Below are positions 15,327 to 23,247 of a stretch of 45,364 bases of DNA, in pieces; within the stretch, counting starts at the first letter, position 1, and every line of letters begins with the position of its first letter. The notes under the pieces are model-generated. The model saw only the letters and a program-made list of their open reading frames with translations. It was not told where the DNA came from and did not search any database. The translations under genes were made by a program, and so were the position numbers. The DNA is from Flavobacterium franklandianum. GTDB lineage: Bacteria; Bacteroidota; Bacteroidia; Flavobacteriales; Flavobacteriaceae. The stretch is taken from assembly GCF_007097365.1 (NCBI RefSeq), contig NZ_VJZR01000018.1:1-45364 (forward strand), written 5' to 3'.

Positions 15327-16091
15327 ATGAAAAACAAGTATGTAGATTTTATTTCAGACGAACACTTTTTGGATTGTGTAGCAAATCTTCATAAAGCTTA
15401 TTTGAAAGCTAAAAACAACATTACAAAAAAGAACTTTTATACCAATAAAGTAGATACGATAAAGTTAACTTTTGATGCAAAATTCAATGATATTGATGAA
15501 GAAAGTTTAATTCAAGCCGAAATTCTAAGACAAATAGATAAGTCGATAAATAATTCTATTGGAACTTTTCACGAACAAATATTAGGCGGAATAAAAGGTT
15601 TTGAAATTGGAAATTTGAGTGGTTATGATATTAAAGCAAAAGATAATACTTTGTTTGCTGACATAAAAAATAAGCACAATACTATGAATAGTAGTTCCGC
15701 AGAAGCGCTTTTTCAAAAATTATCGAAATATGCTGATGAAAATAAAAAATCTAAATGTTATTGGGTTCAAATTTTAGCAAAAAGCAGTTTTTGTGAACTT
15801 TGGAAAGGAGAAATTAACGGAAAAGAATATAGTCACAGCAGAGTTTACAAAATTTCAGGAGACCAATTTTACGCATTACTTTCAGGAAAAGATAATGCAC
15901 TTTTTCAGCTATATAAAAACCTTCCAATTGCAGTAAAGGATTGCCTCAATTCCGTTGAAAAAAGTGAACTTGCAAAAGAAAATTCTGCATTAGATGAAAT
16001 CAAAGTTAAAATTGAAACTTCAAAAAGAACAATTTTAGATCAAATAACTTTTGAAAATTACAGTTACTATTTAGGCTTTGATAAATTGTAA
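15327..16091 (+). CDS. Type II restriction endonuclease, Eco47II-like
   Basis: Protein of 254 residues from the ATG at 15327. An ATG at 15282 would add 15 hydrophobic residues that look non-native. The core FADIKNKHNTMNSSSAEALFQKL contains a PD-(D/E)xK-like arrangement (Asp, then IKNKHNTMNSSS) that I associate with the Eco47II family of nucleases (GGWCC/GGNCC type). CYWVQILAKSSFCELWKG follows. Its gene runs tail to tail with a C5-cytosine methyltransferase and overlaps it by 25 bases, which supports a complete restriction-modification pair. The exact recognition site cannot be read from sequence. Confidence 0.75.
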   Translation: MKNKYVDFISDEHFLDCVANLHKAYLKAKNNITKKNFYTNKVDTIKLTFDAKFNDIDEESLIQAEILRQIDKSINNSIGTFHEQILGGIKGFEIGNLSGYDIKAKDNTLFADIKNKHNTMNSSSAEALFQKLSKYADENKKSKCYWVQILAKSSFCELWKGEINGKEYSHSRVYKISGDQFYALLSGKDNALFQLYKNLPIAVKDCLNSVEKSELAKENSALDEIKVKIETSKRTILDQITFENYSYYLGFDKL

Positions 16092-17308
16092 TAACTATTC
16101 AAAAACTTAATAATTGAGTAACCAACTTCCTTTCCTAAATTAACAGGAACAGCATTTCCAATCTGTTTGTATTGTTGAGCAACAGAACCTTCAAACTTCC
16201 AATCATCAGGAAAAGTTTGTATTCTAGCATATTCTCGAACTGTAAACGGTCGAGTTTCTTCGGGATGACATCTTTCAGTTTGTTTTTGTGCTGGGCTACA
16301 AGTTAAAGTTAGGCAAGGTTCATCCCAGCCAATTCTTCTGGCTATACCCGTCTTTCCTCCGCCAAGATGAAAACTTCCACCCATAAATTCTTTTTGTATA
16401 TCTAAAGGTAAATCTCTCCAATATCCTTTTTGTGGAACTAAATCCAAAACGTCAATTTTATTTTTTGGGTATTTTGAACCTTCTGATTGTGGAACATCAC
16501 AATCAAATAAATCTCCTTTTTTCAATGCGTCTTTTAAATTGTAGATTTTCTTATAAGGTTTTGGATATTCATATTTCAAATCAATATCTTTTCTAATTCC
16601 AACTAAAATTAATCGCTCTCTTTTTTGCGGAACGTTAAAATTAATTGCTTTTAAAACTTGAACAGGAACAACATTATATCCTATTTCATCCAAAATAGAA
16701 ATCATTCCTTGCAGCGTTTTACCATTTTCGTGACTTAACAAACCACGAACATTTTCACCAATGCAAATGGGTGGATTTGCTTCTTTAACAGCTCTTGCAA
16801 ATTCATAAAATAAAGTCCCTCTTGCATCGGATAAACCTAATTTTTTTCCAGCATAACTAAAAGCTTGGCAAGGAAATCCGCCAGTTACTATATCAACTTT
16901 GTTTTCATATTCAGTAAAATCAAATGACTTTATATCACCTTCTAGAACATTCCAATTAGGACGATTTTTTCGTAAAGTTTGGCAAGCCCATTTGTCGATT
17001 TCGTTTAAAGCCAAACATTTTAATCCCGCCTTTTCCATTCCAACGGCTAAACCACCAGCTCCTGCAAATAGCTCTAAAACTGTATATTCATTATGAGGTT
17101 CAACATAATTTGAAATAGTTTCTTTGACATTGTCGTAATCCAAAAAATCTGTAAATAATGTATCAACATCGGATTTTCGATAAACTCTATAATTACTCAT
17201 AGGTTCACGAACAGCAGTTAATTTTCCTTCTTTGTCCCAACGTCTTAAAGTTTCTTTGCTTTTTCCAATGTATTCAGAAGTTTCTGAAAGCGTCATATAT
17301 TCACTCAT
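16067..17308 (-). CDS. C5-cytosine DNA methyltransferase with N-terminal helix-turn-helix
   Basis: Modification enzyme of 413 residues from the ATG at 17308; a TTG six bases upstream is less likely. An N-terminal MerR/excisionase-like HTH (YMTLSETSEYIGKSKETLRRWDKEGK, about 4-45) precedes the catalytic domain. C5-MTase motifs appear in order: VLELFAGAGG (I), GGFPCQAFSYAG with the nucleophilic Cys (IV), ENVRGL (VI), QKRERLILVG (VIII), a target-recognition region, and QIGNAVPV (X). The HTH may repress its own promoter or time expression relative to the nuclease. It is convergent with the nuclease gene, and the 3' ends overlap. Confidence 0.92.
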   Translation of the reverse strand: MSEYMTLSETSEYIGKSKETLRRWDKEGKLTAVREPMSNYRVYRKSDVDTLFTDFLDYDNVKETISNYVEPHNEYTVLELFAGAGGLAVGMEKAGLKCLALNEIDKWACQTLRKNRPNWNVLEGDIKSFDFTEYENKVDIVTGGFPCQAFSYAGKKLGLSDARGTLFYEFARAVKEANPPICIGENVRGLLSHENGKTLQGMISILDEIGYNVVPVQVLKAINFNVPQKRERLILVGIRKDIDLKYEYPKPYKKIYNLKDALKKGDLFDCDVPQSEGSKYPKNKIDVLDLVPQKGYWRDLPLDIQKEFMGGSFHLGGGKTGIARRIGWDEPCLTLTCSPAQKQTERCHPEETRPFTVREYARIQTFPDDWKFEGSVAQQYKQIGNAVPVNLGKEVGYSIIKFLNSYYNLSKPK

Positions 17309-17418
17309 AACCAAATTATTTAACCTTACACAATGGTTACAAATTTATAAGAAAAAATGAATTAATCAAACAAATTAAAATAATAAAAATTGTTATTTTA
17401 TTCGTATTCATTTTCAAG

Positions 17419-17454
17419 TAAAAAAAAATCCCTGCAATTCACATCACAGGGATT
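17419..17454 (-). terminator. Terminator of the nitrate importer operon
   Basis: Read on the minus strand, stem AATCCCTG and CAGGGATT (17447-17454 with 17427-17434) is followed by a T run (plus-strand A run 17420-17428). It closes the porin-importer operon just after the ATPase gene. Confidence 0.85.
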
Positions 17455-17477
17455 CTATCAACCAAATTAACTTAAAA

Positions 17478-18284
17478 CTAACTTTTATACACTACTCCCA
17501 AATCTTCAATTGAAAATTCCTCTGTCAGTAGATGTAATAATTTATCTCTTAACTCAATATATTCTGGGGTTTTTACAAATTCGATTTTGTTTCTTGGTCT
17601 AGCCAAATGAACTTCCACTATTTCCCTGATTGTTGAGGCTGGTCCATCATTCAACACCACAATTCTGTCTGATAAAAACAAAGCTTCTTCGATGTCGTGC
17701 GTAATCATAATGATGGTTTTGTCGCGGTTGTTGAGATTCCATAATTTCAACACTTCCAGTTGCATCGAACTTTTGGTAAAGGCATCCAAAGCGCCAAATG
17801 GTTCATCCAACAATAAAACACCCGGATTAATAGCGAAAGCTCTAGCAATAGCAACACGTTGTTTCATTCCGCCTGATAATTGTCCTGGTAATTTATCTCG
17901 GTGTGACAGTAAATTCACCATTTCCAAATTATAATCTACAATTTCATGTTTTTCTTTGGTCGAACAATTCATTACAGAGTCGACAGCTTGAAAAATATTT
18001 TCGTGAACCGATAACCACGGCAGAAGTGAATAATTTTGGAACACAATTCCTCTATCAGGACCCGGACCTTTGATGGTTTTTCCGTCTAATTGGACTGTCC
18101 CACTTGTTGGCGACAACATTCCTGCAACGGCATTCATAATAGTCGATTTTCCACAACCTGAGTGACCAATTATCGAGATGATTTCTCCTTTTTTGATAGA
18201 AAGATTAATATTTTTTACAGCAATATATTTTCCTTTTGGAGTTGGAAACGAAATTTCTAAATTTTTGATTTCTAAATAGCTCAT
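17478..18284 (-). CDS. nrtD: Nitrate ABC transporter ATP-binding protein (NrtD/SsuB family)
   Basis: ATPase of 268 residues, the usual size. Walker A GHSGCGKS (about 38-45), Q loop in VFQNYSLLPWLSVHENI, signature LSGGMKQRVAIARA, Walker B LLLDEPFGALD and the switch His in MITHDIEEA are all present. It energises uptake through the permease encoded just upstream. The family covers nitrate, sulfonate and taurine importers; nitrate is assigned from the NrtA-like binding protein and the neighbourhood. A 132-bp gap with repeats separates it from the permease gene. Confidence 0.9.
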   Translation of the reverse strand: MSYLEIKNLEISFPTPKGKYIAVKNINLSIKKGEIISIIGHSGCGKSTIMNAVAGMLSPTSGTVQLDGKTIKGPGPDRGIVFQNYSLLPWLSVHENIFQAVDSVMNCSTKEKHEIVDYNLEMVNLLSHRDKLPGQLSGGMKQRVAIARAFAINPGVLLLDEPFGALDAFTKSSMQLEVLKLWNLNNRDKTIIMITHDIEEALFLSDRIVVLNDGPASTIREIVEVHLARPRNKIEFVKTPEYIELRDKLLHLLTEEFSIEDLGVVYKS

Positions 18285-18318
18285 TTTGTTTTTTATTTAA
18301 ATTGTTAAGAGAGGGGAG

Positions 18319-18408
18319 CTGGAAGAGGGAAGATTGGAGTGAGAAGCTGGTGGCTAGGTATCTTCCAGTTCTTGGCACTTCTAACTTCTAACTTCTAACT
18401 TCTAACTT
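18319..18408. repeat. Hairpin and four CTAACTT heptamers between nrtB and nrtD
   Basis: CTGGAAGA (18319-18326) pairs with TCTTCCAG (18361-18368). Four perfect tandem CTAACTT units occupy 18381-18408. The same heptamer fills spacers of the his operon. Confidence 0.75.
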
Positions 18409-18416
18409 CCCACTTT

Positions 18417-19298
18417 TTAATACGCTACTTTGTTTTCTATAAAAGTGAATATTCTATCGAAAAGCAAACCTACGATTCCAATGATAAGGATGGCCGAAAT
18501 TACTTTTTCTAAACTTAAAGCATTCCAACTGTCCCAAACAAAGAATCCAATTCCTGCGCCACCCGACAACATTTCGCCAGCTACAATAACCAACCAAGCC
18601 ACACTAATACTTAAACGTAAACCTGTAATAATATGTGGTAAACTGTACGGAATCAATATTTTAGTTAAATACCTCCATTTTGAAAATTTAAAAGCTTTAG
18701 CGACATTTTTATGATCATCAGGAATCGATGCTACACCAAAAGAAGTATTAATTAGCGTTGACCACAAAGACGTAATGAAAACTATAAATATCGTTGCCAT
18801 ACCTGTATCTTTAAAAACAACCAAACCAATTGGAAACCATGCCAAAGGCGAAACAGGTTTGAGTAATTGTACAATTGGATAAAAAATTTGTTTACAAATG
18901 GTACTTGCGCCCATCAAAATCCCGATTGGAATTGCAATTAAGGAACCCAATAAAAATCCTAAAAGAACTGTTTTTATAGAATTGAATAATTGTAAACCAA
19001 TTCCTTTGTCGTTTGGTCCGTAATCATAAAAAGGGTCACTCAACATTTCTTTTAAAACGGTTAAAGTGGCTACTGGACCAGGCAAAGCGTCATCGGTATA
19101 GATACTCAGTAAAGACCAAAAACCACCGAAAAGAAACAAACCTATACCAGCTAAAAGCAAGGATTTCGATTTTATAATTAAAGTATTTATGGCCAATTTT
19201 AATTTTATATTTTCTTCAAGGAAACTTTTTTTGATCGCTGTCGTAACATTGATTTCTAATTCAATGGCATCAATCGTTAAGGTGTTTTTATCAGACAT
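18417..19298 (-). CDS. nrtB: Nitrate ABC transporter permease
   Basis: Inner-membrane permease of 293 residues of the BPD_transp_1 type (NrtB/SsuC/TauC family), with about six hydrophobic helices. The first spans roughly residues 43-65. The EAA-like loop is visible as NVAKAFKFSKWRYLTKILIPYSLPHIITGLRLSISVAW, followed by VAGEMLSGGAGIGFFVWDSW. The N-terminal 40 residues are hydrophilic. It lies between the binding protein and the ATPase genes on the same strand. Confidence 0.9.
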   Translation of the reverse strand: MSDKNTLTIDAIELEINVTTAIKKSFLEENIKLKLAINTLIIKSKSLLLAGIGLFLFGGFWSLLSIYTDDALPGPVATLTVLKEMLSDPFYDYGPNDKGIGLQLFNSIKTVLLGFLLGSLIAIPIGILMGASTICKQIFYPIVQLLKPVSPLAWFPIGLVVFKDTGMATIFIVFITSLWSTLINTSFGVASIPDDHKNVAKAFKFSKWRYLTKILIPYSLPHIITGLRLSISVAWLVIVAGEMLSGGAGIGFFVWDSWNALSLEKVISAILIIGIVGLLFDRIFTFIENKVAY

Positions 19299-19355
19299 GG
19301 TATTGTAGTTTTAGTTTAATTTGGTAATTTTTAATCTGGAATTTTGAAATTAATC

Positions 19356-19391
19356 ATTCTCAATCCCTCTCAATAAAAGAGGGATAAGAAT
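19356..19391 (-). other. Hairpin between nrtA and nrtB
   Basis: ATTCTCAATCCCTCT (19356-19370) pairs with AGAGGGATAAGAAT (19378-19391) over 13 bases with one bulged base. It lies in the spacer of the operon without a strong T run. It could give more binding protein than permease by 3'-end protection or partial termination. Confidence 0.6.
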
Positions 19392-19403
19392 GGTATTTGT
19401 TTG

Positions 19404-20630
19404 TTATCTTTTTACCACTTTCAAATAAGCAGCTGGATTATTAGGGTCGAAAACGGTTTTGTCCATCGTAAGAGAAAACGGTTTCATATCGTCAGTAGGA
19501 ATTTTTACTTTCATGCTGGCAGCAACTTCTTCGTACAAATCTTGCAAAATTAATTTGTCGGCAATCGCTTTATAATCTGGTGCATCTTTCAAATAGCCGA
19601 ATCTAACGAATTGTGCCATTGCCCAAATAGCATATGATTTACGTGGGTAATTTACCATTCCGCCTTTGTGAAACAACATATAATCGTTATCATAAACTTC
19701 TGTTCCTTGGTTGCAACCTAAATTATAATCTCCCATTAATCGAGACTCAATTACATCTGCAGGAGCATTTACATAAGGTGCTTTGCCAATGATTGATGCT
19801 GCTTTTTTACGATTGGCAGGAACGTCTAACCATTTGCAGGCTTCCATAACTGCTTTCATAACTTTTACTAAATCGGCTTTGCGTTTAGCACTAAAGTCTT
19901 TGTTGACAACCAATGCTTTTTCTGGGTGATCTTTCCAAATATCTTGACTAGCAACTTGCGTAAAACCAATTCCTTGTTTTACTGCAACTCCGCCCCAAGG
20001 CTCACCAACGCAATATCCGTCCATATTACCCACTTTCATATTGGCTACCATTTGTGGAGGAGGAATGGTAATGATTTTTACCGCTTTTTGATTCAATCCT
20101 GCAATCGACATCCAGTTTCTAAGCCATAAATCGTGAGTTCCACCAGGAAAAGTCATAGCGAATGTTACTTCTTTTTCGGCCTTTAATTTCGCAGCGACTA
20201 CAGGAGTTACTTTATTCATTTGTTTGAAACCAACTTTACCACAAAAATCATTCGAAAGGGTTATGGCTTGTCCGTTTACGTTTAGCATCATGGCGATTTT
20301 CATTTCAGAACCTGCTTTTCCGCCAACTCCAGTGTACACTGAAAACGGCATAGAATATAAGCAATGTGCACCGTCTAATTCACCTGTTAAAATCTTGTCA
20401 CGAACATTGGCCCAAGAAGATTCTTTGGTTACAATTACTTCGACCCCGTATTTTTTGAATAATCCCAACTCTTTTGCCATCACAATTGGCGAACAATCGG
20501 TTAGTGGAATAAACCCTAATCGAACAGGATCAGATTGAGCACTTACAGTTGAAAAAGCAGAGCTGATGGTTAATAACAATACAAAAATAGATTTTGTGAA
20601 TGTTGTGTTTTGTTTTTTTAATAATTTCAT
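19404..20630 (-). CDS. nrtA: Nitrate-binding protein of ABC transporter (NrtA/CmpA family)
   Basis: Substrate-binding protein of 408 residues. A Sec signal peptide (KSIFVLLLTISSAFSTVSAQ) is followed by DPVRLGFIPLTDCSPIVMAKELGLFKKYGVEV, the opening of the NrtA/CmpA-type family. The stretch LTGELDGAHCLYSMPF and FPGGTHDLWLRNWMSIAG are typical of nitrate-binding members, and DGYCVGEPWGG follows. The mature protein lacks a lipobox, so it is probably a soluble periplasmic protein. The gene follows the porin gene by 28 bases, implying a common transcript. Confidence 0.9.
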   Translation of the reverse strand: MKLLKKQNTTFTKSIFVLLLTISSAFSTVSAQSDPVRLGFIPLTDCSPIVMAKELGLFKKYGVEVIVTKESSWANVRDKILTGELDGAHCLYSMPFSVYTGVGGKAGSEMKIAMMLNVNGQAITLSNDFCGKVGFKQMNKVTPVVAAKLKAEKEVTFAMTFPGGTHDLWLRNWMSIAGLNQKAVKIITIPPPQMVANMKVGNMDGYCVGEPWGGVAVKQGIGFTQVASQDIWKDHPEKALVVNKDFSAKRKADLVKVMKAVMEACKWLDVPANRKKAASIIGKAPYVNAPADVIESRLMGDYNLGCNQGTEVYDNDYMLFHKGGMVNYPRKSYAIWAMAQFVRFGYLKDAPDYKAIADKLILQDLYEEVAASMKVKIPTDDMKPFSLTMDKTVFDPNNPAAYLKVVKR

Positions 20631-20658
20631 CTTTAATAGTTTAATGATAGTTACTTAA

Positions 20659-22095
20659 TTATTTTTTTGAAGCTAAAAAATCAGGTTTGATATTTAAAGT
20701 CACATAAGCCCATTGAGGAGAAAGATTAGCATTTGTTACATTTTTCACCTGAGCCGAAGCCATTGTATTGGTTGCTTTCATATACGAATATCCCGCTTCA
20801 ATATTGATTAATTTTGTAAAGTTGTAAGACATTTTCAAATCCAATTCAGTACCTAAATAAGAAGTTCTAGTTCCTCCAGTTCCGTTTGATACTTTGTTTG
20901 CCGATTCAAAACCGTGAAGCTCTGCGAACAAAGTCAATTTGTCTTTGGCGTTGTATTTGGCTTTAAAGAAATAGTTCATCAACCCTTGGTTTCCAAAACC
21001 ACTTGCTACGTAGAAATAATCCATACCTCCCCAAAATTTGTGTGGCGTTCCGTAAAGTGGGTCAAAAAGGTTGCTTCTTGAATCGGTTGTAACAGCTTTT
21101 GTTCCATCGGTTCCAGATAAATAATCAATTCCAGGACCTACAAAAAGTTTACGACTAACTTGAACAGTTGAAGTGATAGATGCTAAGTTAGCGCTCAAAA
21201 TACGACCGTCTTTGTTTCTACCTCCTTGGTAATAATAACTTCCAGCCAGGTTGATTTTTCTTGTTGGATTTACGTTATAAAACAAACCAGTTGTTGTGCG
21301 ACTCCAAACGCCTTGTACGGGAGTTTTAACAGCGGCTACAGTAGTGTATTTATTAAAATCATCTTTGAAAAACAAAAAGGATAAATCACCAAAGAAGAAT
21401 TTTTTACCTACATAAGCATATTGAAACGATTTGTACATAGTACCAATTCCATTGGTTCCAGCACCATAAGTAGTTGGAATACCATTATAAAGAGTACCCA
21501 CAGTTTTTTCTGAATTTTGGTTGAATGCGGCTCCAATATCAGCAATCCAGCCTTTGTTAGCAAATTTCAAAACAATTGCATCATGTCTTCTGGCTTGTTG
21601 CAACCAATCTAGAGCACCAATCACCTTTTGATCATCATAAGAGATTTCTTGACGTCCAATTTTTAAGGAAAGGTTTTTGATTTTGCTTACTGTGTCATTT
21701 AGAAAAATTTCCCCCCAAGCTTCGTGCAGCATTAAACCATCATTGGCATCTGTTGTTGTTCTGTTGATAGAGGATTGATCTTGACCCCAAACGCGTACAT
21801 CTTGCAATGCCATAAAAACTTTAAAGCGATATCCTGTATATCCTGCATTAAGTCTAGTTCGCTGCGAAATGTGTAATGCGGCATCGTCTCCATTTTTTTG
21901 TAAAGTTCCTTGACCTTCTCTTAGTTCTGTTCGAGGTCTCAATTGACCGGTTAAGGTAAATTGTGCTTTTGCCTCAGTATAACTTAAAGCGGTTATGGCA
22001 ATTCCTAATAATAATGATTTTGAAAGATTTGCTTTTGAAAATGTTTCTTTTTTGAAATCTTGAATAGGTAGTAACATGGTTTTAGTTGTTTGCAT
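20659..22095 (-). CDS. Alginate-export-family outer-membrane porin, probable nitrate channel
   Basis: Outer-membrane barrel of 478 residues. After a long N-terminal signal region (cleavage near ALSYTEAKAQ, about residue 45) the mature protein begins FTLTGQLRPRTELREGQ, then SQRTRLNAGYTGYRFKVFMALQDVRVWG. Both are typical of the alginate_exp family, and the rest is an alternating aromatic beta pattern. It is the first gene of the nitrate importer operon and its promoter carries the nitrate-regulon dyad. So it probably admits nitrate or nitrite across the outer membrane. That substrate is inference from context; the family name reflects a different transport role. Confidence 0.8.
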   Translation of the reverse strand: MQTTKTMLLPIQDFKKETFSKANLSKSLLLGIAITALSYTEAKAQFTLTGQLRPRTELREGQGTLQKNGDDAALHISQRTRLNAGYTGYRFKVFMALQDVRVWGQDQSSINRTTTDANDGLMLHEAWGEIFLNDTVSKIKNLSLKIGRQEISYDDQKVIGALDWLQQARRHDAIVLKFANKGWIADIGAAFNQNSEKTVGTLYNGIPTTYGAGTNGIGTMYKSFQYAYVGKKFFFGDLSFLFFKDDFNKYTTVAAVKTPVQGVWSRTTTGLFYNVNPTRKINLAGSYYYQGGRNKDGRILSANLASITSTVQVSRKLFVGPGIDYLSGTDGTKAVTTDSRSNLFDPLYGTPHKFWGGMDYFYVASGFGNQGLMNYFFKAKYNAKDKLTLFAELHGFESANKVSNGTGGTRTSYLGTELDLKMSYNFTKLINIEAGYSYMKATNTMASAQVKNVTNANLSPQWAYVTLNIKPDFLASKK

Positions 22096-22121
22096 AATAG
22101 AATGTTTTAATTAGTATGATG

Positions 22122-22147
22122 CAAATATACGTAAGTATTAATACTTA
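22122..22147 (-). promoter_or_regulatory. Promoter and palindromic operator of the porin-importer operon
   Basis: TAAGTA, spacer TTAA, TACTTA (22132-22147) is a perfect 16-bp palindrome and the clearest copy of the regulon dyad. A TACGTA (22128-22133) overlaps its edge. On the minus strand TATATTTG (22122-22129) matches the -7 element and starts 2 bases after the dyad. The operator therefore sits where a -33 region would be expected. Confidence 0.75.
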
Positions 22148-22299
22148 GTTTTATGAAATATTACATACCGGAACCCTCTTTTACTACATAAAGAGAATGG
22201 ATTATAGCAGAATATTTTATGTTTTTTAGCAGAAAAAAATGACGAAGTCAACTATAGGTGGATGTTGAGGGCTGGGTGATTTACGTAGATAAATCAGTT

Positions 22300-22371
22300 T
22301 GTCATTTCGACCAGCGGGAGAAATCACATATCTAGAGCTACAAATGTGATTATTTCTTGGTCGAAATGACA
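22300..22371. repeat. 72-bp palindromic element after the crp-like gene
   Basis: Perfect 14-bp arms TGTCATTTCGACCA (22300-22313) and its complement (22358-22371). An inner pair AATCACAT (22322-22329) and ATGTGATT (22344-22351) extends the fold. The element lies between two leftward genes, downstream of the Crp/Fnr gene stop, and may end its transcript. It looks like a common Flavobacterium intergenic palindrome. Confidence 0.7.
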
Positions 22372-22392
22372 CAATTATCTTAATTCTCTAGA

Positions 22393-23091
22393 TTATTTGT
22401 GTTCAATGATTTCTGAACGCATTTTTTCAACATTCAAAAGACCAATTTTTTTTCCAACAGTTTTAATGAGTATTTCCTTTTTAAGACTTGAAATTACTCG
22501 TATTACTTGTTCTTCGGTCGTTCCAGCAAAATCAGCGATGTCACGTCTGGACAAATCCAATTCTATAACTCCTTTGGATTGGCCGAATTTTCGGTGTATG
22601 TATAATAAGGTATCAATGACTCTTTCTCGAACATTCATTTGGGCAATTTTCCGGATATTATTCTCGCTTTTGTTTAGTTCTTCGGCATAAAATAACATCA
22701 AATCGAAGGTGAATTCTGGAACATTTTTGAGAATATCCAGCATATCTTCATTACTAAAATTGCACAATATAGTATCTTCTAAAGCCGAAGCACTAATAAG
22801 GCAACGTTTGCTAGTGGCAAATCCTCTAAAGCCCACAACATCACCATTTGTAGTGAGTCTAACAATTTGTTCTCTACCGTAAATGCCTGTTTTTACGGTC
22901 TTTACTTTTCCTTTATATACAAAATATAAACCTTGAGTTGGTGCGCCTTCAATGATAAATTGTTGCGATTTTTTGCAAACAAAACTATTCTTTTTTTCGA
23001 TGTATTGCTGCATTTGTTCTAAATAAAGATGCTTTTTGATGAAACAATTTTCATTAGAGCAGCTGTCGCAAATGGGTGTTTCTTTCTTCAT
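22393..23091 (-). CDS. Crp/Fnr-family transcriptional regulator
   Basis: Regulator of 232 residues. A cyclic-nucleotide-binding-type beta-roll (about 30-140; PTQGLYFVYKGKVKTVK, GDVVGFRG) precedes a dimer helix and a winged HTH (about 175-225; LDLSRRDIADFAGTTEEQVIRVISSLKKE). The N-terminus carries C8-x2-C11-x4-C16, with further Cys near 38, 94 and 107. That arrangement resembles the cluster region of FNR proteins and could bind Fe-S. It is divergent from the nitrate reductase gene and shares the intergenic operator array. Control of nitrate genes in response to oxygen or nitrogen oxides is plausible but not shown. Confidence 0.85.
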   Translation of the reverse strand: MKKETPICDSCSNENCFIKKHLYLEQMQQYIEKKNSFVCKKSQQFIIEGAPTQGLYFVYKGKVKTVKTGIYGREQIVRLTTNGDVVGFRGFATSKRCLISASALEDTILCNFSNEDMLDILKNVPEFTFDLMLFYAEELNKSENNIRKIAQMNVRERVIDTLLYIHRKFGQSKGVIELDLSRRDIADFAGTTEEQVIRVISSLKKEILIKTVGKKIGLLNVEKMRSEIIEHK

Positions 23092-23167
23092 AATATATTG
23101 GTATAAAGAACAAATTGAATTTATTCACTATTTATTTTGTCAAACTTATAAAATATTTTTCGTTTTA

Positions 23168-23193
23168 TACGTATTTATACGTAAAAATACTTA
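23168..23193 (+). promoter_or_regulatory. Triple half-site operator before the nitrate reductase gene
   Basis: TACGTA (23168), TACGTA (23178) and TACTTA (23188) follow at 10-base steps, with spacers TTTA and AAAA. It lies between the divergent crp-like and nas genes, 55 bases before the nas ATG. A TACATTTT (23198-23205) resembling the -7 element starts 4 bases later. Confidence 0.75.
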
Positions 23194-23247
23194 TTTTTAC
23201 ATTTTTAAAAGATATATACAAGGTTTTTCAATTTATAAAGAATTTCA

